Shown piece by piece: positions 1 to 9,876 of a stretch of DNA of 64,000 bases (the stretch's first letter is position 1; the number at the start of each line of letters is the position of its first letter). A program made the translations under genes and the position numbers. The notes beneath the pieces were generated by a model. That model was not told the origin of the DNA, did not search any database, and saw only the letters and a program-made list of their open reading frames with translations. Source of the DNA: Geomicrobium sp. JCM 19039 (GTDB lineage: Bacteria > Bacillota > Bacilli > Bacillales > Marinococcaceae). The stretch is taken from the NCBI RefSeq assembly GCF_000698145.1, contig NZ_BAXB01000002.1:186001-250000 (forward strand). Direction: 5' to 3'.

Positions 1-26
1 TCTAGACAGCAGGAGGAGAACGCTAT

Positions 27-524
27 ATGAGCGAGTCAACTTTGTTGCTCCTTACGACGATTGGCGCGGTATTTATGAGCTCTTTCATCATCTTCGTAAG
101 ACTGAAAGCGATCAAAAAGCCAGCTAGCGTTAAAAAGATTATTATTCCGCCGATTATGATGAGCACTGGTTTTTTAATGTTCATCTACGAACCTGCACGC
201 TTAGAAACATTGCAAATTATAGCACCGTTACTTACTGGGATCGTTTGTTCGTATTTTTTGATTCGGACGTCGCATTTCCATCTAAAAGATGGAGACATCT
301 ATATGAAGCGATCCAAGTTGTTTATTTACTTACTCATTGGTCTACTCATCGCGAGAGTGATCGTAAAGATGATTTTAGGAGAACAAGTGCACCTCCCTCA
401 ATTGGCAGGCATGTTTTTCTTGCTTGCATTTGGCATGATTTTGCTTGGAGGATTGCGATGCTTGTATCTTTTAAGAAATTTGAAAGACGGACGTTATCCA
501 ATTCCGCGTTTCAATTTCGGATGA
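27..524 (+). CDS. ccdC: CcdC-family membrane protein, cytochrome c biogenesis
   Basis: A 165-residue membrane protein with about five hydrophobic segments spread over residues 5-25, 38-58, 60-80, 97-115 and 125-148. Length and pattern match Bacillus CcdC (YneJ, about 160 residues), a membrane protein of the CcdA/CcdC cytochrome c maturation group; its exact step is not well defined. The ATG at 27 follows a strong AGGAGGAG ribosome site. The neighbours support the call: in Bacillus subtilis ccdC is followed by yneK and then the aconitase gene, the same order seen here. The upstream ccdA/ccdB genes would lie outside the window. It ends at a bidirectional terminator facing yneK. Confidence 0.85.
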   Translation: MSESTLLLLTTIGAVFMSSFIIFVRLKAIKKPASVKKIIIPPIMMSTGFLMFIYEPARLETLQIIAPLLTGIVCSYFLIRTSHFHLKDGDIYMKRSKLFIYLLIGLLIARVIVKMILGEQVHLPQLAGMFFLLAFGMILLGGLRCLYLLRNLKDGRYPIPRFNFG

Positions 525-543
525 AAAGTGAACGAACATAACG

Positions 544-580
544 AAACAAACTCTCACGGACGAGCGTGAGAGTTTGTTTT
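544..580. terminator. Bidirectional terminator between ccdC and yneK
   Basis: A perfect 15-bp inverted repeat (arms 544-558 and 565-579) with a six-base loop and A/T-rich flanks lies between two convergent genes. It can stop both transcripts and overlaps the yneK stop codon. Confidence 0.85.
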
Positions 581-1007
581 ATGATAATAAGTGTTCGTAT
601 TTTTCGTAACTCATGTTTTTCTCGTCCAGTTTTCTGCGAAGGAATTTATGATCCCTTTTTGGTGTCGCAAGAATATAGCCGCGAATCAAAAGATCCTCAG
701 TAATATGATCTGCTTTTTGCTCGATCGCAAGTTCGCCAATTTTGCCAGCAATCTTGTCTCTTGCCACATCACGAAACAGCTCTGGAACGGGCGATATAAG
801 CTCTTCTAGTAAGTCACTTTGCTGTTTCGTCCACAAGTGTCTCGTTCGCTCAAGGTAATGGTCTTGCCAGTCTAAGATGGAGCGTCCATCTTCTTTTGGC
901 AACCGTTTGAGAAACTTACGGAACATAAAGAAACCACCGATAAACATAAAAACAACCATAAAGACGGTCCAAAATACGATAAACCACATGAATAGATTTT
1001 CAGCCAC
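579..1007 (-). CDS. yneK: DUF2621 membrane-anchored protein (YneK-like)
   Basis: About 142 residues with one strong N-terminal membrane segment (roughly residues 6-28) followed by a charged, helical cytoplasmic domain. The sequence resembles the DUF2621 family, represented by Bacillus YneK; no biochemical role is known to me. Two GTG codons (1016 and 1007) could start it; the AGGTG ribosome site sits at a good distance only from the one at 1007. It is convergent with ccdC and divergent from aconitase, the conserved Bacillus neighbourhood. Confidence 0.75.
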   Translation of the reverse strand: MAENLFMWFIVFWTVFMVVFMFIGGFFMFRKFLKRLPKEDGRSILDWQDHYLERTRHLWTKQQSDLLEELISPVPELFRDVARDKIAGKIGELAIEQKADHITEDLLIRGYILATPKRDHKFLRRKLDEKNMSYEKYEHLLS

Positions 1008-1144
1008 TCGGTTCACCTCGGTATTATAATCAATTCTTATATTAGCATATAAGAAATTCGATGAACAAGGTTTGTGATTTTAAGAGATTATACTTCGACA
1101 AATTGGTTACGGTATTATATGATAGGAGTAAAGGGAGGGATTTG

Positions 1145-3866
1145 ATGAGTGAAACAAATGATCTCTATCAAGCCAAAAAAACATTCGACGTTAACGGCGA
1201 ATCTTATGTTTATTATGACTTACAGTCGTTAAGCAATGTCGCGGATGTTACTAAACTACCATATTCAATTAAAGTATTATTGGAATCTTTATTAAGACAG
1301 CAGGATGGTAAAGTCATCAAAAAGGAACATGTGGAAAGTCTCGCAAAATGGGGCACAAAAGGTGGCGGAACGGAAGACGTTCCTTTTAAACCATCCCGTG
1401 TCATCCTTCAAGACTTTACAGGTGTACCAGCGGTTGTTGACCTAGCTTCACTTCGTAAAGCCATTGCTGATTTTGGGGGAGACCCTTCTTCGATTGATCC
1501 AGCAATTCCAGCCGACCTCGTTGTTGACCACTCTGTTCAAGTCGACCAGTTTGGTACAAGTGACGCACTTATGCGCAACATGAACTTAGAGTTTGAGCGT
1601 AATGAAGAGCGCTACAAATTGCTCAGCTGGGCAACAAAAGCATTTGAAAACTACAGTGCGGTACCTCCAGCAACGGGTATTGTTCACCAAGTGAACCTCG
1701 AATACCTTGCGAATGTTGTTCATGTTGGAAAGAACGATGAAGGTGAGAAGATTGCTTTCCCTGATACGCTAGTCGGTACCGATTCTCATACAACGATGAT
1801 TAACGGAATTGGTGTACTTGGTTGGGGTGTTGGCGGTATTGAAGCCGAAGCAGGTATGCTTCAGCAACCTTCTTATTTCCCAGCACCTGAAGTTGTCGGT
1901 GTACGTTTGGAAGGAAAGCTTCCAGACGGTGCAACAGCTACAGACTTGGCACTTAAAGTGACTCAACTTCTACGTTCCAAAAATGTTGTTGGCAAGTTCG
2001 TCGAATTTTTCGGACCGGGTCTTAGCGGTATGAGCCTTGCTGATCGTGCCACAATTTCAAACATGGCTCCTGAATACGGTGCAACGTGTGGATTCTTCCC
2101 TGTTGACGAGGAAGCGCTTAACTACATGCGTTTGACTGGACGTAGTGAAGAACAAATTGCCGTTGTAAAGGCGTATAGTGAAGCGAATGGTCTATTCTTT
2201 ACTGAAGATACACCAGAACCAACGTACTCTGAAGTCGTTAAATTGGACATGAGCAACGTCGATCCAGCACTTTCAGGTCCAAAACGTCCTCAAGATCTCA
2301 TTGAGCTTGATGACATGCAAAAATCATTCAAAAAAGCGGTAACGGCTCCAGCAGGTAACCACGGATTTGGTCTTGAAGAATCTGAGCTCCAGCGCTCTGT
2401 AGATGTCGAGCATCCGAACGGCAAAACATCAAAGCTTGATACAGGTGCCGTTACGATTGCTGCCATCACAAGCTGTACGAACACGTCCAACCCATCGGTT
2501 ATGATTGGTGCAGGTTTGGTTGCAAAGAAAGCCGTTGAAAAAGGACTTGATGTACCAGAGTATGTCAAGACTTCACTTGCACCAGGTTCAAAAGTGGTTA
2601 CGCGTTACCTTGAAGACTCTGCTAATGCCTTACTTGAATAAACTTGGGTTTAACCTCGTTGGTTACGGTTGTACAACGTGTATCGGTAACAGTGGTCCAC
2701 TTCCTGAAGAAATTGAAGAAGCAATCGCCGACAATGATATGCTCGTTTCTTCTGTACTCAGTGGTAACCGTAACTTTGAAGGGCGTATTCACCCACTCGT
2801 GCGTGCAAACTACTTGGCATCACCGCCACTTGTTGTTGCTTATGCACTTGCGGGTAATGTGAACTTCGACTTGCGTAATGATTCATTTGGTAAAGATGCA
2901 AACGGAACAGACGTTTACTTTAAAGACTTGTGGCCATCTTCTGCGGAGATCGAGTCGTTCATCCGCGAAAACGTTTCACCACAACTTTTCAAAGATGAGT
3001 ATGCGGATGTGTTCGATAACAACGAGCGTTGGAATGCGCTTCAGTCTAAGGACAACGCAGAACTTTATAACTGGGATGAGGAGTCTACGTACATCCAAAA
3101 CCCACCGTTCTTTGAAGATATGTCGAAAGATCCAAAAAGTATCACACCTTTAAATCGCTTAAGAGCCATCGGGAAGTTTGGTGATTCTGTTACGACAGAC
3201 CACATTTCTCCTGCAGGTTCAATTGCGAAAAATAGCCCAGCCGGTGAGTACCTCATGTCCAAAGGTCTTAAGCCTGCGCAGTTTAACTCGTACGGCTCTA
3301 GACGCGGGAATCATGAAGTTATGATGCGTGGTACGTTTGCGAATATCCGGATCAAAAACCAATTGGCACCAGGGACTGAAGGTGGCTTCACAACCTATTG
3401 GCCAACGGATGAAGTTATGCCAATCTATGACGCAGCGATGAAGTATAAAGAAGAAGATACAGGACTCGTTGTGATGGCTGGTGAAGATTACGGAATGGGA
3501 AGTTCACGTGACTGGGCAGCAAAAGGAACGAACCTTCTTGGCATCAAGATGGTTATCGCCCAGAGCTTTGAGCGTATTCACCGAAGTAACCTTGCATTGA
3601 TGGGTGTACTCCCGCTGCAATTCAAAAAAGGTGAAGGTGCAGACTCCCTTGGCCTTACAGGGAAAGAAACGTTCGATATTAATATTACAGACGCCGTTAC
3701 ACCAAGAGACACGATTCAAGTAACAGCGACGGATGAAAATGGCAAGAAGACATTATTTGACGCGACGGTACGCTTTGATTCTGAAGTAGAGATTGATTAC
3801 TATCGTCACGGCGGCATCTTGCCGATGGTTCTTCGAAACAAACTGAAAGAAGCGGCGAACAAATAA
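1145..3866 (+). CDS. acnA: Aconitate hydratase, broken by one frameshift
   Basis: Aconitase A (CitB/AcnA type, about 907 residues if the frame is restored) interconverts citrate and isocitrate with a [4Fe-4S] cluster; the Bacillus enzyme also binds RNA. The start is the ATG at 1145, preceded by AAAGGGAGGG; an in-frame upstream extension to 1061 has no ribosome site. Cluster ligands are visible: Cys in the [10 protein letters not shown] motif near 2475 and two in [12 protein letters not shown] just after the break. The reading frame shifts at about 2621, between YLEDS and [10 protein letters not shown], where other aconitases read through continuously with a Gly after the Ser; two missing bases or one extra base explain it. 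Everything either side is conserved, so this is probably a sequence error. Confidence 0.93.
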
Positions 3867-3878
3867 GCCGTCATTTGC

Positions 3879-3915
3879 GATCCCTCTGCGCAATAAGTAG
3901 AGGGATCTTTATTTT
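3879..3915 (+). terminator. Terminator of aconitase
   Basis: Nine-base-pair stem (arms 3879-3887 and 3899-3907) followed by a T-rich run, 13 bases after the aconitase stop codon. Confidence 0.9.
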
Positions 3916-3927
3916 TCACTAATTCTA

Positions 3928-3943
3928 AATTTCACGTACCGTA
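3928..3943 (+). repeat. Intergenic motif AATTTCACGTACCG, copy 1
   Basis: A 14-base sequence, AATTTCACGTACCG, that recurs exactly at 52908 and 55419, each time between genes. Here it lies about 80 bases before the FbpB-like gene; copy 3 lies at a similar distance before the DUF421 gene. Function unknown; a regulator binding site is one possibility. Confidence 0.4.
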
Positions 3944-4017
3944 TTAGTGCATCAAATTGCACATAATGAATAATTTCGACAACGTCTTCCCATAATGGAC
4001 AGTAGAGGTGATGATTT

Positions 4018-4137
4018 ATGAAAAGAATGAAAAAAGTAAGGTTTGCAGAATTGATGCGCACGAATCGCGAACAAATTATGAATGATCGCGAAGCACTTGC
4101 CAAAATTGATGAGAAGATGGATGCAAAACGGAAATAA
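4018..4137 (+). CDS. Small basic FbpB-like peptide
   Basis: A 39-residue, lysine/arginine-rich peptide: MKRMKKVRFAELMRTNR at the N-terminus, then a helical stretch ending DAKRK. The pattern (basic start, F-x-E-L-x-x-x-N, then an I-x-x-R/K-L/M helix) matches the Fur-regulated basic protein B family, small proteins that in Bacillus assist an iron-sparing small RNA in blocking translation. An AGAGGTG ribosome site precedes the ATG. In other Bacilli aconitase itself is an iron-sparing target, which makes the adjacency suggestive. No Fur box was seen directly upstream, so iron control here is inference. It has its own terminator. Confidence 0.6.
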   Translation: MKRMKKVRFAELMRTNREQIMNDREALAKIDEKMDAKRK

Positions 4138-4146
4138 GAGTTGTAG

Positions 4147-4184
4147 AAACGGACATTCCTAATCATAGGGATGTCCGTTTTTTA
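4147..4184 (+). terminator. Terminator after FbpB-like gene
   Basis: Inverted repeat AAACGGACAT ... ATGTCCGTTT (10 perfect pairs plus inner pairs) followed by a run of T. Confidence 0.88.
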
Positions 4185-4319
4185 CGATTGAGATATCGCG
4201 TTCAGAGAAAACCGAATCATTTCTTTTAGTTTGCAAGCTTTTCAATCGTAGTGCTTGATTGCTTGATGGTTATTTACTATGCTTAAGTGAAGAGAACGTT
4301 TATTAAGGGAGTTATTCAT

Positions 4320-4751
4320 ATGACAACGAGCAACACGACCATTCAAACACGTTATGCAGAAACGGATCAAATGGGTGTGATTCATCATTCACAATATCTT
4401 ATTTGGTGTGAAATCGGTCGCACAGACTTCATTGAAAAACTTGGCTTTTCTTACGCACAAATGGAACAAGACGGTTTGCTTGCGCCTGTAACAGAAGTAA
4501 ATCTTCAATATAAACAAGCGTTACGGTATCCTGAGACGGCTCATATTTCGACTTGGCTTTCCGATTATACGGGGATTCGGGCAACCTATGCGTACACAAT
4601 TTCGAATGACAAAGGACAAGTTTGTGTTGAAGGAACGACGACACACGTCGTTGTGACAGCCGACCGATTCCGACCGGTATCCATGAAGAAAGTAGCACCG
4701 GAGTGGCATCGTGTATATGAAAATGAGGCTCAAAAGCGGGACAAGTTATAA
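4320..4751 (+). CDS. Acyl-CoA thioesterase, hot-dog fold (YneP-like)
   Basis: 143 residues of the 4-hydroxybenzoyl-CoA thioesterase/YbgC-FadM family, which hydrolyses acyl-CoA thioesters in the cytoplasm. The family signature RYAETDQMGVIHHSQY near residue 13 includes the Asp/His region of the active site. The ATG at 4320 follows AAGGGAG; the in-frame codon at 4287 has no ribosome site. It overlaps the next gene at TAATG, so the two are likely co-translated. In Bacillus subtilis the homologue yneP is also downstream of aconitase and followed by yneQ. The true substrate is unknown. Confidence 0.85.
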   Translation: MTTSNTTIQTRYAETDQMGVIHHSQYLIWCEIGRTDFIEKLGFSYAQMEQDGLLAPVTEVNLQYKQALRYPETAHISTWLSDYTGIRATYAYTISNDKGQVCVEGTTTHVVVTADRFRPVSMKKVAPEWHRVYENEAQKRDKL

Positions 4752-5065
4752 TGGCGTTTGGCGTATCAAAACGAGAGGTGGCGCAATGGAAAGCGCGGGC
4801 GAGGGCTGGCGAAATTAGCATCCTCACGCATTTTTGGTTAGATGATCGTTTTCCAGATTGTGATACTGTAACAAAAGTCGCCTGTGCAGATCTAGAAAAA
4901 TTGCTACAATGGGGGAAACGCTACGGTCTTTGTAAAGAATGGATTCATGAGCGAGGGTCATTGTCACACTTCGATTTGTTTGGAACGCACCAACAAAAGG
5001 TTTTGATTCAAGAAGGTAAACTCGACCAATACGAACGATTTATAAAACCCTTGGGAGGAATGAAG
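4751..5065 (+). CDS. YneQ-like conserved protein, reading in frame into nadE
   Basis: About 100 residues with the look of Bacillus YneQ (starts MAFGVSKREVAQWKARA; conserved LTHFWLDDRFPDC and KYGLCKEWIHERG-type blocks). Function unknown. No stop codon separates it from NAD synthetase, so formally this is one 379-residue reading frame. However, a textbook ribosome site GGGAGG and the ATG of nadE lie inside (5053-5066), and a stop codon occurs at 5043-5045 in the +1 frame. Two separate genes with one indel near the junction is therefore more likely than a real fusion. Its start overlaps the thioesterase stop. Confidence 0.6.
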
Positions 5066-5890
5066 ATGAATCGAGAAGAGATTATCGAAGTTTTGGAAGT
5101 GAACCCATCTATTGAGCCTGAACATGCATTTAAGAAGAGAAAAGAGTTTATGAAGGCATACATAAAGAATACCGGGACAAACGGGTTTGTTCTCGGGATA
5201 TCGGGAGGTCAAGATTCGACGCTTCTAGGGAAAATGGCGCAATCAGCTGTCGCAGAACTACGTAACGAAGAGAATGATGACCGGTATCAATTTTTGGCCC
5301 TTCGTTTACCTTACGGTGAGCAGCAGGATGAGGATGACGCGAAGCGTTCGCTTGAATTTATTGAACCTGATCACGTTCTCACTGTGAATATCAAACCAGC
5401 GGTAGACGCTGCTGTGAAAGCCTACGAAGACGCTGCAGGGGAAAAGCTGTCTGATTTTGTTAAAGGCAATACGAAAGCGAGAGAGCGAATGAAAGTTCAT
5501 TACGATTTCGCCGCGTCAAGAGGGTTGCTTGTAATTGGTACAGACCATGCGGCAGAAGCAATCACTGGCTTCTTTACGAAGTTTGGGGACGGTGCTTGTG
5601 ACCTTACGCCACTGTTTGGGCTAACGAAGCGACAAGGGAAAGAGATACTGAAATATTTAGATGCGCCAGAAGAAACGTATTTGAAAGTACCAACGGCTGA
5701 TTTGGAAGATGATCGTCCAGGATTGTCAGATGAAGAGGCACTCGGACTTACGTATGAGCAAATTGACGATTTTCTTGAAGGGCAACCACTCGATAAAGAG
5801 GTTGAAGACAAGATCATTGCCGGATACAACAAGACGGAACATAAACGAGTCGGACCGGTGACGCCTCAAGACGATTGGTGGAAACGTTAA
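5066..5890 (+). CDS. nadE: NH3-dependent NAD+ synthetase
   Basis: 274 residues from the ATG at 5066, close to the usual 272 for Bacillus NadE. It converts deamido-NAD+ to NAD+ using ATP and ammonia, the last step of NAD synthesis. The PP-loop GISGGQDSTLLGK (ATP pyrophosphatase motif) is near residue 46, and the family blocks GTDHAAEAITGFFTKFGDG and LTPLFGLTKRQ follow. No glutaminase domain is attached, so it should use free ammonia. The start was chosen because of the GGGAGGAATGAAG ribosome site. The upstream YneQ-like frame runs into it without a stop; see that entry. Confidence 0.93.
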   Translation: MNREEIIEVLEVNPSIEPEHAFKKRKEFMKAYIKNTGTNGFVLGISGGQDSTLLGKMAQSAVAELRNEENDDRYQFLALRLPYGEQQDEDDAKRSLEFIEPDHVLTVNIKPAVDAAVKAYEDAAGEKLSDFVKGNTKARERMKVHYDFAASRGLLVIGTDHAAEAITGFFTKFGDGACDLTPLFGLTKRQGKEILKYLDAPEETYLKVPTADLEDDRPGLSDEEALGLTYEQIDDFLEGQPLDKEVEDKIIAGYNKTEHKRVGPVTPQDDWWKR

Positions 5891-5922
5891 GTCGAATGTG
5901 ACGATTGATAGGAGAGGCTTTA

Positions 5923-6402
5923 ATGGGATGGAAGTATTGGACACTAATGGGACTCGTATTGGTTCTTGGGTTTATGGCAGGGATGGCGTTTGAAGGTAGA
6001 GGTCAGTCTGACAACTTAACGAGCGCGAGTGACGACCTTTTAACGAATAGTGAATCCGCACGCATTGGAAATTTGGACATTTCTGTCGTAGATGCATACG
6101 AAGAATCAAATGAAGAGACGTCCTACGTGATCGTAGATGTAATGGTCGTCAATCAAACAGAGTCGAGTGCGCAGTTTGCGCCGCTTAATACGAGCATTGT
6201 CGATGAAGAGGGGTATGAATATCGACATGATTCTTCGTTTGGTGACCAACGGTTGATGGGTGGCCAAATTCGACCGGGTGGACAACGAAGAGGGACGCTT
6301 TCGTACGAAGTTCCAAACATTGATTCAGAATTTGAGTGGATTTACTCTCACCATGCAACGGGAGAGTATGGAGCGTGGGACGTAAATACCGCAGCAGAGT
6401 AG
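5923..6402 (+). CDS. Membrane-anchored DUF4352-like protein
   Basis: 159 residues with an N-terminal membrane segment (residues about 5-22, no lipobox Cys) and an extracytoplasmic beta-rich domain containing [16 protein letters not shown] and a late [15 protein letters not shown] block, the layout of DUF4352/telokin-like extracytoplasmic domains. Role unknown; probably an exported single-pass protein. The start at 5923 follows AGGAGAGG; an upstream in-frame codon at 5905 lacks a site. It lies between nadE and metA in the same direction and could share their transcript. Confidence 0.65.
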   Translation: MGWKYWTLMGLVLVLGFMAGMAFEGRGQSDNLTSASDDLLTNSESARIGNLDISVVDAYEESNEETSYVIVDVMVVNQTESSAQFAPLNTSIVDEEGYEYRHDSSFGDQRLMGGQIRPGGQRRGTLSYEVPNIDSEFEWIYSHHATGEYGAWDVNTAAE

Positions 6403-6427
6403 AGATTATGATAAGAGAGGTTCAATC

Positions 6428-7336
6428 ATGCCAATAAAGATTCCAAATCAATTGCCCGCATCAGAAATCTTGCAGCAAGAGAATATATTTGTCATGAAAG
6501 ACGAGCGCGCTTATGCACAAGACATTCGACCGCTGCACATCGTCATCCTAAATCTAATGCCTGTCAAAGAAACGACAGAAACACAACTATTACGCTTGCT
6601 TGGAAATACACCTTTGCAAGTAGAGATTACGTTTTTGCATCCTGCATCACATCAATCCAAAAATACGTCAACAGAACATCTGTCGTCGTTCTATAAATCA
6701 TTTGCTGACGTGAAAGATTACGATTTTGATGGGATGATCATTACCGGAGCACCGATCGAGAAACTTCCTTTTGAAAAGGTAACTTATTGGGACGAACTTC
6801 GGGAAATGCTAGATTGGAGTAAGACACATGTGACGAGTACGCTTCACATTTGTTGGGGTGCGCAAGCAGCGATGTACCATCACTATGGTATTGATAAACA
6901 GGCGCTTCCGACAAAGCAGTTTGGTGTGTTCAAACATACGATTAAAGAGAAGAATAACCCGCTTTTGCGCGGGTTTGATGATTCGTTTTATGTTCCCCAT
7001 TCTCGTTACACGACAACCGATAAAGAAGACATCGAGTCTCATGAGGAGCTAAAGATATTAGCTGAGTCCGAGCGAGCGGGTGTGTATCTCATAACGAATC
7101 ACGATGGGAGTCAAGTGTTTGTGACCGGACACGGAGAATATGATGCAGATACGTTGAAAGAAGAATATTTACGAGACCGACAAAGAGGAATGGATACACA
7201 AATTCCTGATGATTATTTTCCAGAAGATAATACGCAAAGTTTGCCCCCGCTTTTATGGCGGGCGCATTCTCATTTATTATTTTCAAACTGGCTAAACTAT
7301 TACGTGTATCAAGAGACGCCTTATGAACGAAGGTAA
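6428..7336 (+). CDS. metA: Homoserine O-acyltransferase, probably acetyl-CoA specific
   Basis: 302 residues, the normal MetA length. MetA activates homoserine by O-acylation for methionine synthesis. The catalytic Cys142 (HICWGAQ), His235 and Glu237 (TGHGEYD) are all present. Residue 111 is Glu (GAPIEKL); published work on Bacillus cereus MetA links Glu at this position to acetyl-CoA rather than succinyl-CoA use, so O-acetylhomoserine is the expected product. The ATG follows AAGAGAGG. The next gene overlaps its end by 14 bases. No S-box riboswitch fits in the 25-base gap upstream. Confidence 0.95.
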   Translation: MPIKIPNQLPASEILQQENIFVMKDERAYAQDIRPLHIVILNLMPVKETTETQLLRLLGNTPLQVEITFLHPASHQSKNTSTEHLSSFYKSFADVKDYDFDGMIITGAPIEKLPFEKVTYWDELREMLDWSKTHVTSTLHICWGAQAAMYHHYGIDKQALPTKQFGVFKHTIKEKNNPLLRGFDDSFYVPHSRYTTTDKEDIESHEELKILAESERAGVYLITNHDGSQVFVTGHGEYDADTLKEEYLRDRQRGMDTQIPDDYFPEDNTQSLPPLLWRAHSHLLFSNWLNYYVYQETPYERR

Positions 7337-8165
7337 CCGTTACGTGTTGAGTGAAGAAGATGTGAATGCTAAGTTTTATCCGTGCGAAGCGGGGGATTCA
7401 GAGAAATTATTTGTACTCATTCACGGATTCATGAGTTGGTCTTTTAGCTTCCAATCATTAATTCCAACTCTCGTAAACCATGCCCATGTGCTAACGCTTG
7501 ATCTTCCAGGGTTTGGCAGGAGTAAAAAAGATGTGAAGTATGAGTTTTCTTATGAACAGTTCACAAAAACCGTTCAAGATATGATTGACCGACGAGAGGA
7601 ACACTTTACCGATATTGTGCCTATCGGCCATTCGATGGGTGGTCAAATTGCGCTACGCCTTGCAAGGTCAAACCGATTTGTCCACCGTGTTGTTCTGCTT
7701 GCAAGTTCTGGAGATATGCAAAAAAGCTCCAAGCGTCTTCGATGGGCAAGTCGTCTTCCTTTTTTCGACGTTTGGCTTGCAAGATATGTAAGAGATCGTG
7801 ATGTGAGTCACGTGTTAAAGCAGGTCATTCATGACAATAAGAAAGTGACGACAGAGCAAATAGACGCGTACAGTTTGCCGCTCCAAGAGAATTTGATGTA
7901 CCGTGCGCTTAGTAAGTTTATTCGGCAGCGAGAAGGGGATTTAAGTCGGGAAGAATTGCATAAAATTACTGAACCTGTGCTGCTTTTATGGGGAGAAAAT
8001 GATCGCATTGTACCTGTAGGCGTCGGCAGGTATTTAGAAAAAGAACTGCATCGTGCAAAATTGAAAGTGTTTCCGAAAGTTGGTCATCTACTTCCTGAAG
8101 AAATTCCTTCTGAAGTTGGGGAGGAGATCATTCGCTTTTCGGCTGGCAAGGAGAGGAGTGAATAG
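7323..8165 (+). CDS. Alpha/beta hydrolase
   Basis: 280 residues with the alpha/beta hydrolase core: oxyanion-hole HGFMSWS near residue 35, nucleophile elbow GHSMGG near residue 101, acid residue in WGENDRIVP and catalytic His in KVGHLLPEE near the C-terminus. All triad residues are present, so an active esterase- or lactonase-like enzyme is expected; the substrate cannot be told. Its start overlaps the 3' end of metA by 14 bases, which suggests translational coupling but not necessarily a role in methionine synthesis. Confidence 0.85.
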   Translation: MNEGNRYVLSEEDVNAKFYPCEAGDSEKLFVLIHGFMSWSFSFQSLIPTLVNHAHVLTLDLPGFGRSKKDVKYEFSYEQFTKTVQDMIDRREEHFTDIVPIGHSMGGQIALRLARSNRFVHRVVLLASSGDMQKSSKRLRWASRLPFFDVWLARYVRDRDVSHVLKQVIHDNKKVTTEQIDAYSLPLQENLMYRALSKFIRQREGDLSREELHKITEPVLLLWGENDRIVPVGVGRYLEKELHRAKLKVFPKVGHLLPEEIPSEVGEEIIRFSAGKERSE

Positions 8166-8166
8166 G

Positions 8167-9359
8167 ATGGATGCGCTGGAAGTTATGGACAATTTGACGA
8201 ATATTTATCCGAAGTTTCAGCCGATGTATCATGCAGGTAATCATGAAATCGCCGGATTTGAAGTGACGCCACACCTTCTCGATTCAGAAGGCGTTGAACA
8301 TCATTTGTCGGCGTTCATTTACGACAATGATGTGCCTGAAGAGTATCGGCGTCAAGTTGACATGCAGACGAGAGCGGCTGCGTTTCAGATCATGCAAAAC
8401 GAAGACGTATTTTTGTATGTAAGCATCAACGCATCGCTATACACAGGAAGTGAAGCAGACAACCTTCTAGAAGAATTTAAAAGCAATGGAGTGCCAGCCA
8501 TTTTAGGTGTCGTTTGTACCGACGACTTTAGCGGATGGGAAGAGATTAAGCACTTTACGTACTATTTACAAAGAAGCGGGTTAAAAGTAGCGATGAAAAG
8601 TTTAGCGTATCAACAGCTTACGTTAAGGGATTTATCACACATTAAACCAGACGTCGTTGAAATGGATATGCAGTCGTTCCAAATCGACCTTGTCGATATT
8701 CATCGAGAGCTGTTTCACACCTACTCTGTCGCTGCAGGAAAGATTGGTGCGTCTTTATTATTTCGTGGCATCGGAAACTTTCAACAGCTAAAAGATGCGT
8801 GGCAGTCGGGTGCAAGGTACATCCAAGGAGACTTTCTGTCAACGACGAAAAGAGACGGCGTACACGAAGTGGGCAGCAAGGGGCGGTTGCAAAAAGAGTT
8901 TCAAAGGTTTTTAACGTATGAGCAAGAAAGAATTCGCTCCTTGCTGACGTTTACGAGTGACCTCGGAAAAAGAATGGAGAAAATCGTTTCGAGTCAAAGT
9001 ATTGAGGCTCTTGATGCGTTTGCGTATGAAATTGGTAAACGTATGGACGACGTTTGTTTTCGCGTGTATATCGTCAATGCCCAAGGTGAGCAACAGACGG
9101 CTAACATGTTCGTACATCAGCAGGTGTATGGGAATATGATGAAACGAACCGTTGGCAAAATTGGAGCTGGCGACCGTACTTTTTAGAAAACATTGTGCGA
9201 ATGAATGTGTCTGGAAAAGGTGTACTTTCAGACTTATATAAAGACTTGACGACAACCGATCACATTCGTACATTTTCTTACCCAATGAATGAACAATTGT
9301 ATGTATTTATGGATATTGGTTTTTCGTTTTTGTATGAGCATCCTTATTTAAGTGTATAG
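8167..9359 (+). CDS. ykuI: YkuI-like degenerate EAL-domain protein, one frameshift
   Basis: About 397 residues after frame repair. An N-terminal EAL-like domain (residues about 10-240) is followed by a PAS/Cache-like C-terminal domain, as in Bacillus YkuI, a c-di-GMP-binding EAL protein with no shown phosphodiesterase activity. Here the EAL motif reads EVT, the Glu expected in the second metal block is replaced (GVVCTDDF), and the Asp pair corresponding to AVDN reads AMKS, so metal ligands are lost and catalysis is very unlikely. The frame breaks at the A run 9157-9160; adding one A gives the conserved WSWRPYFLENI and a normal end at 9359. The ATG at 8167 lies two bases after the hydrolase stop. 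Confidence 0.82.
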
Positions 9360-9360
9360 A

Positions 9361-9388
9361 TACACAGATAAGGATTTCTGTGTTTATG
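9361..9388 (+). terminator. Weak terminator-like stem after ykuI
   Basis: ACACAGA ... TCTGTGT seven-pair stem followed by a short T-containing stretch, directly after the gene. Confidence 0.4.
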
Positions 9389-9499
9389 ATTCAGAAAATA
9401 CGAACAATACAGTTTGCTTTAACAAAGTACATATGCTATTCTTAAGTTGAGGAGATATCGCTGAATGCCAAACGTCACAAAATGAGGATGTGTAGTGAC

Positions 9500-9832
9500 T
9501 TGTCAAAAGTATTTATGGATGATATTCGCGATTCCCCAACAGACCACCGTCTCGTGAGGACAGCAGAAGAATGCATTTACATTTTGGCCAATGAATCGAC
9601 ACTTTCCCACCTGTCTCTTGATCACGATATGGGTAGTGATCAATCCAATGGCTATTCAGTCGTTGAGTACATGATTGAGCATCGCATCTATGCAGATCGC
9701 ATAACCGTTCATTCTGCCAATGCTCCGAGAGGGAAGAAGATGTATGAAGCACTAATGGATGCCCGGCATATGGGGACCTTTCCACTACATGTGAAGATTT
9801 ATCATCGGCCGTTGCCGCTTTATAATCATTAA
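9500..9832 (+). CDS. Receiver-like (cREC) domain protein
   Basis: 110 residues. The opening KVFMDDIRDSP, the central HLSLDHDMG and the late TVHSANAPRGKKM match the small receiver-like 'cyclic-phosphate processing' domain family, a CheY-like fold with acidic residues at the usual phosphorylation pocket. Its partner is unknown; no output domain is attached. The domain begins almost at once after the TTG at 9500, which is preceded by GAGGATG; ATG 9482 is an alternative start. It is followed by a strong terminator. Confidence 0.65.
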   Translation: MSKVFMDDIRDSPTDHRLVRTAEECIYILANESTLSHLSLDHDMGSDQSNGYSVVEYMIEHRIYADRITVHSANAPRGKKMYEALMDARHMGTFPLHVKIYHRPLPLYNH

Positions 9833-9837
9833 TACAT

Positions 9838-9875
9838 CCCGTATGCATGGCTACTGCATACGGGTCTATTTTTTG
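9838..9875. terminator. Terminator between cREC gene and yppG
   Basis: Ten-base-pair stem CCCGTATGCA ... TGCATACGGG followed by a T run, placed between convergent genes. Confidence 0.88.
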
Positions 9876-9876
9876 T

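Noticed and set aside
2600-2660. Programmed frameshift in aconitase
   Set aside because: No slippery heptamer or downstream structure is apparent, aconitase is not known to use frameshifting, and many other genes here carry similar single-base breaks.
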